DNA of 48,757 nucleotides from Acidimicrobiia bacterium (GTDB taxonomy: Bacteria > Actinomycetota > Acidimicrobiia > Spongiisociales > SHLN01): positions 1 through 48,757 of the forward strand of contig JABDLU010000133.1 in NCBI GenBank assembly GCA_013002865.1, written 5' to 3'. This document shows positions 7,312-15,258 of the stretch, piece by piece. The position numbers were made by a program, and so were the translations under genes. A model generated the notes under the pieces. The model did not search any database. It saw nothing but the letters and a program-made list of their open reading frames with translations, and was not told the DNA's origin. The stretch's first letter is position 1; the number at the start of each line of letters is the position of its first letter.

Positions 7312-8538
7312 ATGCGCCCACTCGAAGAAGCTCAACGGCAGGTGTTGGAGACGGTGCGGGTCCTCCCGGTCGTCGAGACCGCGCTCGCCGATTGCCTCGG
7401 TCTCGTCCTGGCCGAGGATGTGCGAGCCACCCACCCCATTCCCCCCTTTGATAACTCGGCAATGGACGGCTACGCCGTTCGGGCCGCCGATGTGGAGGCC
7501 GTCCCGGTCACCCTGACCGTCGTCGAGGACGTGGCGGCGGGGCGGGCACCGGACCGCTCGGTCGGATCGGGAGAGGCCATCAAGATCATGACCGGGGCAC
7601 CGATGCCGCCGGGAGCCGACACGGTGATACGGGTGGAGGACACCGAGCAAGCCGGCGATCGAGTCACCATTTCGGTAGGGGCACCGGCCGGCACCTCGGT
7701 GCGCCGGGCCGGCGGCGATATCGCCGCCGGTGCGATGGTTGCCCAGGCAGGCACCCGGCTGGGCCCCAACCACCTCGGCGTACTCGCTTCGGTGGGAGCC
7801 GCCCGGCCCCGGGTCTACCGCCGGCCGACGGTGGCCGTCCTATCGACCGGCGACGAAGTCGTCCCCTACGAGACTGCCGAGCTGGCGCCGGGTCAAATCC
7901 GGGGCACCAACGGATTGGTGCTGGTGTCCGTCTTGCGGGAGCTGGGGGTTGAGGTCCTCGACCTGGGCATCGTCGGCGACAACGCCGATGAGCTTCGCGC
8001 CGCGCTCGCCCGGGGGTCCCGCGAGGCCGACGCCATCGTGACGTCGGGCGGCGTGTCGATGGGTGAGTACGACCTCGTGAAGGCCGTGCTGGGCGAGCTG
8101 GGCGGAGTCGAGTTCTGGCAGGTGGCGATGCAGCCCGGCAAGCCATTCGCCTTCGGGATCATCGACGGCACACCGCTCTTCGGCCTGCCCGGCAACCCGG
8201 TGTCGGTCTTCGTCGCCTTCGAGCAGTTCGTGCGTCCCGCCCTGCTCCACATGATGGGCTCTCCCCGCCTGTTTCGCCCCCACCTGCCCGCGGTTCTCGA
8301 TGAAGCGGTGTCCACTAATCCGGCCAAGACGGTCTTCGTCCGCGTTGCGGTCACCTGGGAGGATGGCCGGGCCCGGGCATCCACCAGCGGCGGCCAGGAT
8401 TCCAACGTGCTGTCGGCCCTGGCGGCAGCTGATGCGCTGGCCGTCATCCCGGTCGGCATCGGCGATGTTCCCGCCGGCGGCGCCGTCTCGCTTGAGATGT
8501 TCCGCTATCCCGAAGATCGTGGCCTATCCGGGCCGTGA
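7312..8538 (+). CDS. moeA: Molybdopterin molybdenumtransferase
   Basis: 408 residues. MoeA inserts molybdate into adenylylated molybdopterin to give molybdenum cofactor in the cytosol. Visible landmarks: N-terminal FDNSAMDGYAV, KIMTGAPMPPGAD, the MoCF-binding segment STGDEVV followed by TSGGVSMGEYD, QPGKPFAFG, and LPGNPVSVF, then a small C-terminal domain. I start at the ATG at 7312 because in-frame codons upstream lie in the heptamer array. A cofactor gene beside tRNA-Sec fits use of a molybdenum selenoenzyme such as formate dehydrogenase, but that enzyme is not in the window. Confidence 0.95.
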   Translation: MRPLEEAQRQVLETVRVLPVVETALADCLGLVLAEDVRATHPIPPFDNSAMDGYAVRAADVEAVPVTLTVVEDVAAGRAPDRSVGSGEAIKIMTGAPMPPGADTVIRVEDTEQAGDRVTISVGAPAGTSVRRAGGDIAAGAMVAQAGTRLGPNHLGVLASVGAARPRVYRRPTVAVLSTGDEVVPYETAELAPGQIRGTNGLVLVSVLRELGVEVLDLGIVGDNADELRAALARGSREADAIVTSGGVSMGEYDLVKAVLGELGGVEFWQVAMQPGKPFAFGIIDGTPLFGLPGNPVSVFVAFEQFVRPALLHMMGSPRLFRPHLPAVLDEAVSTNPAKTVFVRVAVTWEDGRARASTSGGQDSNVLSALAAADALAVIPVGIGDVPAGGAVSLEMFRYPEDRGLSGP

Positions 8539-8571
8539 GCCTATTCTGGCCGCCAACCAGGGGCAGACGCA

Positions 8572-9324
8572 GTGGCAGAGAGCTCATTTTCAGAATTCAT
8601 CACGGCCCGTCGCCGGGAGCTCGAGCTGACACTCGGGGACGTCGCCAACGGCCTCGGCGTGTCGCCGATCACCGTGTCCAACTGGTCAAACGGCCAGGCG
8701 ATCCCGAAGCCAGAACAGGTCACGGCGCTTGCCGAGCTGCTCGAGGTCGAGCCGGGGATGCTGTCCCAGCTCGCCGGGGTGCCGAACAAACCGGAAGCCG
8801 GCATCAACCTGATGCCGGTGGACGAGGCTCCGCAGCAGCCGGCGCCTGTCGTTGAGGCATCCCCGCCCGAGCCCACCGAGCCGGCGACCGCTGACGTGCC
8901 TGAGTCCCCCGCTGTTTCGGCTGATGAGCCTGTATCTGCTGACGAGATGGACAGCGAGCTGGCCGAACTGATCGAAGAGGCATCCGCCGAGATCGAGCCC
9001 CCGCCGCTTCCGGTCGGGGCGTCCGTCGGGTCCCCTGAGACCGGAACCGGTGCCGCCACCATCGCCGAGCCGGCCAGGACCGAGCGGCGGCCGAGACGCC
9101 TGCGGAGACCGGACCGGGCCGGCGCCGAGCGGCCTGTGACCACACTTCCGCTCACCTACGTCGAGGACCCCAAGCAGCTGATGCGCTACCGCATCCGCTG
9201 GGCGTTGACGGTGGTCATCCTCGTGATCATGTTCTTCATCCTGCTGTGGGCCAGTCGCGAGCTGCTGAGCTCTCTCAGCGAGATCAAGCAGGCGGTGACG
9301 CCGGGCGGCATCGGCACACCCTGA
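8572..9324 (+). CDS. XRE-type HTH protein with C-terminal membrane helix
   Basis: 250 residues. Residues 10-65 form a Cro/CI-type helix-turn-helix (LTLGDVANGLGVSPITVSNW). A long acidic Pro/Ala/Glu linker follows (about 80-185), then basic RRPRRLRRP and one membrane helix near 215-235. The layout resembles RodZ (cytoplasmic HTH tethered to the membrane) but with the HTH at the far end of a long linker and only a short tail outside. GTG start with AGGGG upstream. Function unknown; a membrane-anchored regulator or scaffold is the best guess. Confidence 0.72.
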   Translation: MAESSFSEFITARRRELELTLGDVANGLGVSPITVSNWSNGQAIPKPEQVTALAELLEVEPGMLSQLAGVPNKPEAGINLMPVDEAPQQPAPVVEASPPEPTEPATADVPESPAVSADEPVSADEMDSELAELIEEASAEIEPPPLPVGASVGSPETGTGAATIAEPARTERRPRRLRRPDRAGAERPVTTLPLTYVEDPKQLMRYRIRWALTVVILVIMFFILLWASRELLSSLSEIKQAVTPGGIGTP

Positions 9325-9337
9325 CGCGGGCGGCTGC

Positions 9338-9766
9338 TCAGCCCATCACCCGATCGTCGACATCGCGCAGCCGGCCCGCGAGGTTGCGGAGCGCTCGGGT
9401 GCGCACGCGGGGCGTCTCCATCAGCTTGTCAAAGTCGCGCTTGTGGACGACCAGCACCGAGGAGTCCTTCTCGGCGACGACATTTGCTGTGCGCGGCATG
9501 GCATCGATGAGCGACATCTCGCCGAACACATCGCCCTTCTTGCGAGTGCCCACCGTCCGGGTGTGGCGGCGCACCGAGAAGCTGCCGTCCAGCACAACGT
9601 AGGCTTCGGTGCCGACTCCTCCCTGGCGGGTCAGATAGGCCCCGGCCGGGACTTCGATCTCCTCGACGCGGTGGGCGAGTTCACCCAGGACGGTGCGGGT
9701 CATGCTCGCCAGCAGCGGGATCTTGCGTAGTGCGGCGATCCGCTGGGTCTGATTGGTCAGTCGCAA
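9338..9766 (-). CDS. Stand-alone cyclic nucleotide-binding domain protein
   Basis: 142 residues, essentially one CRP-type cNMP-binding domain. The phosphate-binding cassette is visible as FGEMSLIDAMPRTANV (about 85-100), with the Glu and Arg that contact the cyclic nucleotide. No DNA-binding or catalytic domain follows, so it probably acts on a partner. The start is a TTG with GAGGAG 8 nt upstream; a TAGGAT -10-like box lies about 35 nt upstream on the same strand. It converges with the HTH-membrane gene. Confidence 0.82.
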   Translation of the reverse strand: MRLTNQTQRIAALRKIPLLASMTRTVLGELAHRVEEIEVPAGAYLTRQGGVGTEAYVVLDGSFSVRRHTRTVGTRKKGDVFGEMSLIDAMPRTANVVAEKDSSVLVVHKRDFDKLMETPRVRTRALRNLAGRLRDVDDRVMG

Positions 9767-9841
9767 TTCAGGTCTCCTCTTTCATCGACCAGCGGATCCT
9801 AAACAGCTCATCCTCTCCCGAACCTGAGCGGAAGCTGCGGA

Positions 9842-9865
9842 CGTCTTCCGACAAATCAGAAGACG
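9842..9865. other. Inverted repeat upstream of the 65-aa membrane protein
   Basis: CGTCTTC, 10 nt, GAAGACG: a perfect 7-bp dyad 35 nt upstream of the small membrane protein start. The queA stop codon also lies within it. It could be an operator or an mRNA hairpin; neither can be proven here. Confidence 0.4.
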
Positions 9866-11169
9866 CGGGAGGATGGATACCGACAACAGAAAGGACCACC
9901 ATGTTCACACTCGTGTTGTGGCTGCTGCTGGCGGTGGTTTCGCTTCCGCTGGCGATCCTGGCGCTGTTGCTGTGGCCGCTCGTGTGGCTTGTCTCGCTCC
10001 CACTGAAGCTCGTCGGCATCACCCTCCGCGGGGTCTTCGAGCTCCTCACCACCATCGTGACCCTGCCGGCCCGCCTGCTCCGGAAGTCCAGCGGATAGCC
10101 GCACCCGGCCGCCGGACGGATCCATCGGCGGCAAGAACAGGCAGGAGTCACCGAATTCGTGCCACAGATAGTCGCCGTCGAGGGCGGCACCGTAGGCGGC
10201 CGACACCAGCTCCGGCCCCGCCACGGCCTCCAACAACGCGAGGTGGGACGCGTCGGGTGCGTGCCAGCCGGATATCAGCCCGTTCACGACCTGGGCCGGC
10301 CGGGTGGGCCCGAGCACCAGATCGGTCCACCCGGCGGCCGGTTGGGCGACCCCGTCGGCAAACGCGGACTCGAGGGCCCGGGTCACGGTCGTGCCCACGG
10401 CGATGATGCGCCCGCCCTCCCGCCGGGCCTGGTTCACCCGGCGAGCCGTCCCGGCCGGGACACGGAACCGCTCCGCCTGTGGCGGCTCGCCGGACTCCTG
10501 GGACGACACGCCGGTGTGGAGTTCGAGGCGGGCAATGCCGACCCCGCTCGCCGCGAGCCGTTTCAGCACTCGCGTGGTGAATGGGCGGCCCGCACTCGGC
10601 ATCTCGGCGCTGCCCGGCCACCGGGACCGGTCGGCAAAGACATTCTGATAGGCGGCCAGCGGCCACGGCTGCGGAACATAGCGGTACCGGATCGGCGCGC
10701 CGTGCCTCCGCATGTGCCGGGCCAGGTTGGGAATGCCCTCGATGCGTGCCAGCCACAGCCGGGCAGCACCGGTCTTCTGGCCGGGGGCCGGCTGTTCCAG
10801 CCGGATCCGGCCCGGCCCCGTCTGTATGACCTCGCCGGCTACGGCATCGAGTATCGGGCCCCGCTGATCCTGATGGCGCAGCTCGACGGTCCAGGAACCG
10901 TTGTCGTTGCGGGTGGAGAAATGGATGGTGACGGCATGGCCGCGCCGCCTGCCGGGGAGGGCGGCCGGCATCGTCGGGCTGGTGTTGAGGACGACCAGAT
11001 CGCCGGGGCCCAGGACCTCGGCGAGGTGGTCGAACCGGGAGTGAGCGATCCCGCCGTCACCGGCCACCAGCAGCCGCACTTGGTCGCGCGGTGTACCGCG
11101 CTCCTCCGGAGGTGCGCTCGCCAGACGATCGTCCGGCAGCCGGAACTGCACACTCGTGCCGGCCACCAC
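9856..11169 (-). CDS. queA: S-adenosylmethionine:tRNA ribosyltransferase-isomerase (QueA family), long 3' extension
   Basis: QueA makes epoxyqueuosine in the tRNA wobble position. Family landmarks: PGDLVVLNTSPTMPAAL, AGRPFTTRVLKRL (family TAGLHFT), LELHTGVSS, RVNQARREGGRIIAVGTTVTRALES, LISGWHAPDASHL and a typical end WHEFGDSCLFL near residue 345. The frame then stays open for about 90 residues of basic, low-complexity sequence antisense to the small membrane protein gene, so the extension is probably not a folded domain. The sequence is a divergent member. GTG start overlaps the SDR stop (TAGTG). Confidence 0.85.
   Translation of the reverse strand: MVAGTSVQFRLPDDRLASAPPEERGTPRDQVRLLVAGDGGIAHSRFDHLAEVLGPGDLVVLNTSPTMPAALPGRRRGHAVTIHFSTRNDNGSWTVELRHQDQRGPILDAVAGEVIQTGPGRIRLEQPAPGQKTGAARLWLARIEGIPNLARHMRRHGAPIRYRYVPQPWPLAAYQNVFADRSRWPGSAEMPSAGRPFTTRVLKRLAASGVGIARLELHTGVSSQESGEPPQAERFRVPAGTARRVNQARREGGRIIAVGTTVTRALESAFADGVAQPAAGWTDLVLGPTRPAQVVNGLISGWHAPDASHLALLEAVAGPELVSAAYGAALDGDYLWHEFGDSCLFLPPMDPSGGRVRLSAGLPEQAGRQGHDGGEELEDPAEGDADELQWERDKPHERPQQQRQDRQRKRNHRQQQPQHECEHGGPFCCRYPSSRVF
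9901..10098 (+). CDS. Small hydrophobic membrane protein (65 aa), unknown function
   Basis: 65 residues with two or three hydrophobic stretches: MFTLVLWLLLAVVSLPLAIL, then ALLLWPLVWLVSLPLKLV, then an amphipathic GVFELLTTIVTLP and a basic end ARLLRKSSG. AAAGGA lies 7 nt before the ATG. The regular Leu/Val/Trp pattern resembles small uncharacterised membrane proteins I have seen in other phyla, though I cannot name a family. It lies fully antisense to the 3' extension of queA. Confidence 0.68.
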   Translation: MFTLVLWLLLAVVSLPLAILALLLWPLVWLVSLPLKLVGITLRGVFELLTTIVTLPARLLRKSSG

Positions 11170-11849
11170 TAGGTGGCCTCGCTCATCATCTGGGCGGCGG
11201 TGTACCGGCCGCTCGGGGGGCGGGTCTCGATCAGGCGCATCAGGGCAGGCACGACCGACTCGGGAAGCGGTCGATCGGAAATGTCCTCTCCCGGAAATGC
11301 CGCCTGGTGCATGTCGGTGCGCATGTCACCCGGGTCGAACGAGTACACAGCGATATCCGGGAACTCCGCTGCCAGCACGAGCCCGGCATGGTCTAGCCCC
11401 GCCTTCGACGCCCCGTACGCCCCCCACCCCGGGTATGCCTCAACGGCGGCATCCGAGCTGATGTTGACGACAATTCCGGCCCGGGCCCGCAGGCCCGGTA
11501 GCAAGAGTCCGATGAGGGCAAGCGGCGAGACCAGATTCGTGTCGAACACCTCGTGCAGATCGGACGGCGCTAGGGAGGCCAGGTCCCGAAGCGGGCTTGG
11601 ACCCAGCGAGCTGGCGTTGTTGACGAGGAGATCGAGATCCCCGGCCCGGCGGGCCAGCTCGACTCGATGGTCATGGTCGCGAACCGTGCCGACCACCCCG
11701 TGCAGGCTCCCGGTAGGGGGCTCGGTGGCTTCCCGGACGGTGGCGGCAGTCCGGCCATCGATCGTTACGGTCCAGCCGGTTTCTCCGAGGGCCCGGGCCA
11801 GCTCCCTTCCGAATCCCCGCGATCCTCCGGTGATGAGTGCGTTTGGCAT
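11169..11849 (-). CDS. Short-chain dehydrogenase/reductase
   Basis: 226 residues. Rossmann motif TGGSRGFGREL at the N-terminus, NNAS in place of NNAG (about 83), catalytic Ser in NISSDAA (about 132) and YGASK (about 146). NAD(P)H-dependent oxidoreductase of unknown substrate. The ATG at 11849 has a GGAGG site 6 nt upstream. It diverges from a SoxR-like gene across a MerR-type operator, so control by that regulator is likely. queA follows with 1 nt overlap. Confidence 0.9.
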   Translation of the reverse strand: MPNALITGGSRGFGRELARALGETGWTVTIDGRTAATVREATEPPTGSLHGVVGTVRDHDHRVELARRAGDLDLLVNNASSLGPSPLRDLASLAPSDLHEVFDTNLVSPLALIGLLLPGLRARAGIVVNISSDAAVEAYPGWGAYGASKAGLDHAGLVLAAEFPDIAVYSFDPGDMRTDMHQAAFPGEDISDRPLPESVVPALMRLIETRPPSGRYTAAQMMSEAT

Positions 11850-11891
11850 GGCAACCTCCGTTTCGACTTGTGTTCTGTCCCGAATAGAGAT

Positions 11892-11922
11892 ACCGTACAA
11901 CTTAAAGTTGACTTCAAGTCAA
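11892..11922 (-). promoter_or_regulatory. MerR/SoxR-type promoter-operator between SDR and soxR
   Basis: TTGACTTCAAGTCAA at 11908-11922 is a perfect palindrome. Reading toward the SDR gene, TTGACT is a -35 and TACGGT a -10 with a 19-bp spacer, the over-long spacing typical of MerR-family promoters. The spacer holds a near-dyad of ACTTGAAGT and ACTTTAAGT. Confidence 0.65.
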
Positions 11923-11939
11923 GGGATTTTCGAAGAAAC

Positions 11940-12395
11940 ATGGAAGACCTGCTCACGATCAGCGAAACCGCCCGGCGCAGCGGCTTCACCGCGTCCGCCC
12001 TGCGCTACTACGAGCGCGAGGACCTCATCGAGGCGACGCGCACCGGCGGCGGTCAGCGGCGCTTCGAACGTCACGAGTTACGCCGCCTGGCGTTCATCGC
12101 CGCCGCCCGCCACGTCGGCCTCACGTTGGAGGAGATCCGGGAGGCGCTGAGCTTGCTGCCGTCCGGGCGCAACCCAACCAAGGCGGACTGGGCAAAGATC
12201 TCCCGTTCCTGGCGGGCACGGCTCAACGAGGAGATCGAAGCGCTCGAGCGTCTCCGCGACGGGCTGGACGGCTGCATCGGATGCGGTTGCCTGAGCTTGC
12301 AGCGCTGCCGCCTCAGCAATCCGCAGGACGTGGTGGCTGCCCGGGGCTCCGGAGCCGTCTTCCTCCCCGCTCCGCTGCACCCCACGGCGGAGTAA
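11940..12395 (+). CDS. soxR: Redox-sensitive MerR-family regulator SoxR
   Basis: 151 residues. N-terminal winged HTH (LLTISETARRSGFTASALRYY), a dimerisation helix, and the SoxR cysteine cluster CIGCGCLSLQRC near 120, the [2Fe-2S] ligand pattern. SoxR senses redox-cycling compounds. The ATG at 11940 starts at the conserved N-terminus. Divergent to the SDR gene with the operator between; unlike enteric bacteria no soxS is present, so direct control of the oxidoreductase is the inference. Confidence 0.92.
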   Translation: MEDLLTISETARRSGFTASALRYYEREDLIEATRTGGGQRRFERHELRRLAFIAAARHVGLTLEEIREALSLLPSGRNPTKADWAKISRSWRARLNEEIEALERLRDGLDGCIGCGCLSLQRCRLSNPQDVVAARGSGAVFLPAPLHPTAE

Positions 12396-12399
12396 CCGG

Positions 12400-13395
12400 C
12401 TACTCCCCTTCGGCCTTGGGGGGCCGGCCCATGAGCCGGGTAAGCATCTCGCCGACCGGCTGACCGTTCAGGACCTCGTTCACCTGAAAGGCGATCGGCA
12501 TATCGACATCATGGAAGCGAGCCAGTTCCACAACGACCGGGGTGGTCTTCACGCCCTCGGCCACCATGTTCATCTCCGAGATGATCTCCTCGAGGGAACG
12601 GCCCTCCCCCAGCGCGATGCCCACCCGGTGGTTGCGGGACAGCGGACTCACGCAGGTCGCAATCAAGTCCCCCATGCCGGCCAGCCCGGCGAACGTGGCC
12701 GGGTTTCCCCCCATGGCCTGTCCGAGCCGGCTGAGCTCGGCCAGCGCCCGGGTGATGAGCGTTGCCATCGAGTTGTCGCCGTAGCCGAGGCCGTGCGCCA
12801 TACCGGCGGCGAGCGCCATCACATTCTTGAGCGACCCGGCGATCTCACAGCCCACGACGTCGGTGTTGGAATACACCCGCAGCGTCGGCGTCATGAACAC
12901 CGACTGGAGCACGGTGGCGATGTCCTCGCTCGGGACGCTGATCACCGACGCCGCCGGCTGCCCCTCCATGATTTCCCGGGCCAGGTTCGGTCCGGTCAGA
13001 ACCCCGATTCCGGCGGGGTCGTGGTCGGGCAGCACATCGGATATCACCTGCGTCATCCGCATGTTGGTTCCAGCCTCGAGCCCCTTGGTCAGGCTGATCA
13101 CCGGTATGGCCGGTTCGATCTGCGGGCCCGCCTGCATGAGAACGGCCCGCAGGCCATGGGAGGGGACACCGAGGACGACCGCATCGGCACCGTCGAGCGC
13201 TTCACCGAGGTCGGCGGTGGCTCGCAGCGCCTCGGGGAGGGGGTATTCGGCGAGGTAGTCCGGATTGCGACCGGTGGTGTTGATGGCCTCGGCCAGTTCC
13301 GGCCGGCGGGACCAGAGCCGCACCTCGGCCGACTGGCTGGCGAGCGCAGCCACGGTGGTACCCCAGCTTCCGGCTCCGATGACGGCGACACGCAT
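12400..13395 (-). CDS. gpsA: Glycerol-3-phosphate dehydrogenase [NAD(P)+]
   Basis: 331 residues, the full family length. Reduces dihydroxyacetone phosphate to sn-glycerol 3-phosphate for phospholipid synthesis. Motifs: GAGSWGTTVA (nucleotide binding, residue 7 on), LTKGLE, TGPNLAREI, the catalytic Lys in GSLKNVMALAAGM (about 190), and NHRVG near 255. It converges with soxR, 4 nt apart. A TACCAT -10 box ends 6 nt before the ATG, so the mRNA is predicted leaderless. Confidence 0.96.
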   Translation of the reverse strand: MRVAVIGAGSWGTTVAALASQSAEVRLWSRRPELAEAINTTGRNPDYLAEYPLPEALRATADLGEALDGADAVVLGVPSHGLRAVLMQAGPQIEPAIPVISLTKGLEAGTNMRMTQVISDVLPDHDPAGIGVLTGPNLAREIMEGQPAASVISVPSEDIATVLQSVFMTPTLRVYSNTDVVGCEIAGSLKNVMALAAGMAHGLGYGDNSMATLITRALAELSRLGQAMGGNPATFAGLAGMGDLIATCVSPLSRNHRVGIALGEGRSLEEIISEMNMVAEGVKTTPVVVELARFHDVDMPIAFQVNEVLNGQPVGEMLTRLMGRPPKAEGE

Positions 13396-13401
13396 CCCCC
13401 G

Positions 13402-13407
13402 ATGGTA
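13402..13407 (-). promoter_or_regulatory. -10 box of gpsA, leaderless type
   Basis: TACCAT followed by 6 nt and the ATG. Confidence 0.5.
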
Positions 13408-13516
13408 GAGCTACCGGCCGACGTTCACAGTCGCGAAATAAATCCCAGCTGCTGACTTGGCCATGCCCGGCCTGCTTGCCAATCTCCATCGGGAACGACG
13501 TAAGGGGTCTTTCAGG

Positions 13517-13828
13517 ATGGTGGACAGGGAGCAACGCGCACTTTTGGTAGTGCCCTACACCCCTCCCCCTCCGCCGCGCGCCCACCTGTGGGGCAGCCTG
13601 GTGGCCGGGATGATCACCGCTGGAGCGATCCTCGGCCTGTTCATGGCCGACTACTCGACGAGCACCACCGTCACGCTGATCCTGGTGGCCGTAGCGGGGC
13701 TGGCGACCACTCTCGGGCTGGTCGTGGGCGGTGTCCGTGCTCGCCGCCAGTTCCACATCGAGATGGAGCGGGCGATCGATGTGAGCCGGGTGCCGGCCGC
13801 CGCCGACCGGTCCACCGAGGCCGTCTAG
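13517..13828 (+). CDS. Small membrane protein, unknown function
   Basis: 103 residues. A Pro-rich cytoplasmic-looking N-terminus (PYTPPPPPRAH) precedes two membrane helices (WGSLVAGMITAGAILGLFM and TLILVAVAGLATTLGLVVGG) and a charged tail. I chose the ATG at 13517, with AGGGG about 10 nt upstream, over upstream TTG/ATG codons. No family is recognised. The TAG shares the tetranucleotide CTAG with the stop of the convergent gene. Confidence 0.65.
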   Translation: MVDREQRALLVVPYTPPPPPRAHLWGSLVAGMITAGAILGLFMADYSTSTTVTLILVAVAGLATTLGLVVGGVRARRQFHIEMERAIDVSRVPAAADRSTEAV

Positions 13829-14277
13829 CGTTCCGTCCCGGTAACCAGCCGCCACATCGGAGCCCGCCGGTCGGCGACATAGTCCCGATAGGTCGGATAG
13901 AACTCGGCGAACCGTTCGAAATAGCCGTCCCATTGCTCGTCACCCACCAGCTCGGCGGCTGCGGCGATCTCGGTGCCATCTAGCGCTACGCGACAGCTCG
14001 GCTCCGCCCGAAGGTTGCAGGACCAGTCCGGTTCCCGGCGGCCGAAGTTGGATGCCAGCACAATGTAGGAGCCCGGCTCGGCCAGGAACCACAGCGGGGC
14101 TTGATGAGGTTGGCCGGTGGCTGCACCGGTGGTCGTGAGCAGCATCGTCGGGAACGGCGTGATCCGCCCGCCCCACCGCAGCAACACAGTGTCGATCCGG
14201 GGTACCAGCCAGGCCAGGATTGGCCGAACCAGCCGCACACTTCCGATCCACCGCGTGAAGGATCGGTAAGCCTTCAT
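13825..14277 (-). CDS. Deazaflavin-dependent nitroreductase (Ddn/DUF385) family protein
   Basis: 150 residues. Family features: PTMLLTTTGAATGQPHQAPLWF, then SNFGRREPDWSCNLRAEPSC, which form the split-barrel cofactor site for F420 in mycobacterial Ddn. Reaction and substrate unknown. The ATG overlaps the stop of the D-amino-acid oxidase gene (ATGA), so they are co-translated. Its own stop shares CTAG with the convergent membrane protein gene. Confidence 0.85.
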   Translation of the reverse strand: MKAYRSFTRWIGSVRLVRPILAWLVPRIDTVLLRWGGRITPFPTMLLTTTGAATGQPHQAPLWFLAEPGSYIVLASNFGRREPDWSCNLRAEPSCRVALDGTEIAAAAELVGDEQWDGYFERFAEFYPTYRDYVADRRAPMWRLVTGTER

Positions 14278-15209
14278 CGGGGGGCAGTGGCCAGCTCGAC
14301 GACGGTCTCGGCGCACCCCCACGACAGCGACCAGCCGTTGCCGGCATGACCGTAGTTGTGAATCACGTCGCCCTCCCGTTCTACTCGCACTTCGCCGCGG
14401 CCGGGCCGCAGACCCACCTTCACACCGATCACCTCGGCGTTGCGCAGCCCCGGTTCCAGTGTGGCCGCCGTCTCCAGCAACTGCTCGGTGACGGCATCGT
14501 CGGGGGTGCGGTCCCACACCCCCGGCTGGCGGGTGCCGCCAACGACGCACTCATCACTATGCGGCATGACGTAGGCGTACCCGAGCGGCCCCCCGTCGAC
14601 CATGGTGATCCGGTCGACCGGTTCGCCCCGAACCCGAACCACCTGCCCGCGAATCGGATGGACCAGCTGGTCGGCGGCCAACTCGCCTGCGCCGACACCT
14701 GCGCAGTTGATGACCAGCTCTCCGGGTGCGGTGGCGTCGGCGAAGCGGGAGAGCCGCCGCAACTCGATGGTCCCGCCCAGCTCGCGGAAGCGACCTTCCA
14801 GCACGCCGAGGGTGGGCACGACGTCGATGGCAACCGTCTGCTGGATGTAACCGTCGGCGTAGCCGCCGGCGAGGTCGACGGGCTCGCAGCGGCGATACCC
14901 GAGAGCCGGGTCGGCCCACCACGGATCCGGGCTGGGCTCGTAACGCAGCTCGAGCATGTCCCGCACGACGAGGCCGGGGGTCCCACCCTGGGCCAGGGCG
15001 GTGAAGATTTCGAGCGAGCGGCGGCCCCAGGCCGCTTCCCGGGTGCCGGCCGAATCGCCGTAGGGGTACCAGATGGCGCCTGCCATAGACGACGCAACCG
15101 TATCGGCCGGCGGCTCTGCCGCCACGATATGGGCATCGACGCCGGCCTCCCGCAATCGGATGCCGGTCGTGAGCCCGATGACGCCGGCGCCGATGACCGT
15201 GGCCCTCAC
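14274..15209 (-). CDS. FAD-dependent D-amino-acid oxidase
   Basis: 311 residues. ADP-binding fold at the very N-terminus (VIGAGVIGLTTGIRL), SSMAGAIWYPY (about 40), NCAGVGAGELA (about 175), PIRGQVVRV, and the C-terminal FAD loop HNYGHAGNGWSLSWG. It oxidises D-amino acids to 2-oxo acids with peroxide formation; substrate range cannot be predicted. I chose GTG at 15209 because the conserved fold starts there and because it overlaps the stop of a short leader ORF (GTGA). Confidence 0.9.
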   Translation of the reverse strand: MRATVIGAGVIGLTTGIRLREAGVDAHIVAAEPPADTVASSMAGAIWYPYGDSAGTREAAWGRRSLEIFTALAQGGTPGLVVRDMLELRYEPSPDPWWADPALGYRRCEPVDLAGGYADGYIQQTVAIDVVPTLGVLEGRFRELGGTIELRRLSRFADATAPGELVINCAGVGAGELAADQLVHPIRGQVVRVRGEPVDRITMVDGGPLGYAYVMPHSDECVVGGTRQPGVWDRTPDDAVTEQLLETAATLEPGLRNAEVIGVKVGLRPGRGEVRVEREGDVIHNYGHAGNGWSLSWGCAETVVELATAPR

Positions 15210-15235
15210 GCCGCCGTGAGCTCGAACCTGCTCAT
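15206..15235 (-). CDS. Possible leader peptide MSRFELTAA upstream of D-amino-acid oxidase
   Basis: A 9-codon ORF whose ATG lies 6 nt after a TAGCCT -10 box, the leaderless arrangement used by many genes here. Its TGA overlaps the GTG start of the oxidase (GTGA), so ribosomes ending the leader could reinitiate. Peptide function unknown. Confidence 0.45.
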   Translation of the reverse strand: MSRFELTAA

Positions 15236-15241
15236 GTGGCA

Positions 15242-15247
15242 AGGCTA
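15242..15247 (-). promoter_or_regulatory. -10 box of the leader ORF/D-amino-acid oxidase transcript
   Basis: TAGCCT followed by 6 nt and the leader ATG. Confidence 0.5.
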
Positions 15248-15258
15248 GGCCGACCAGA

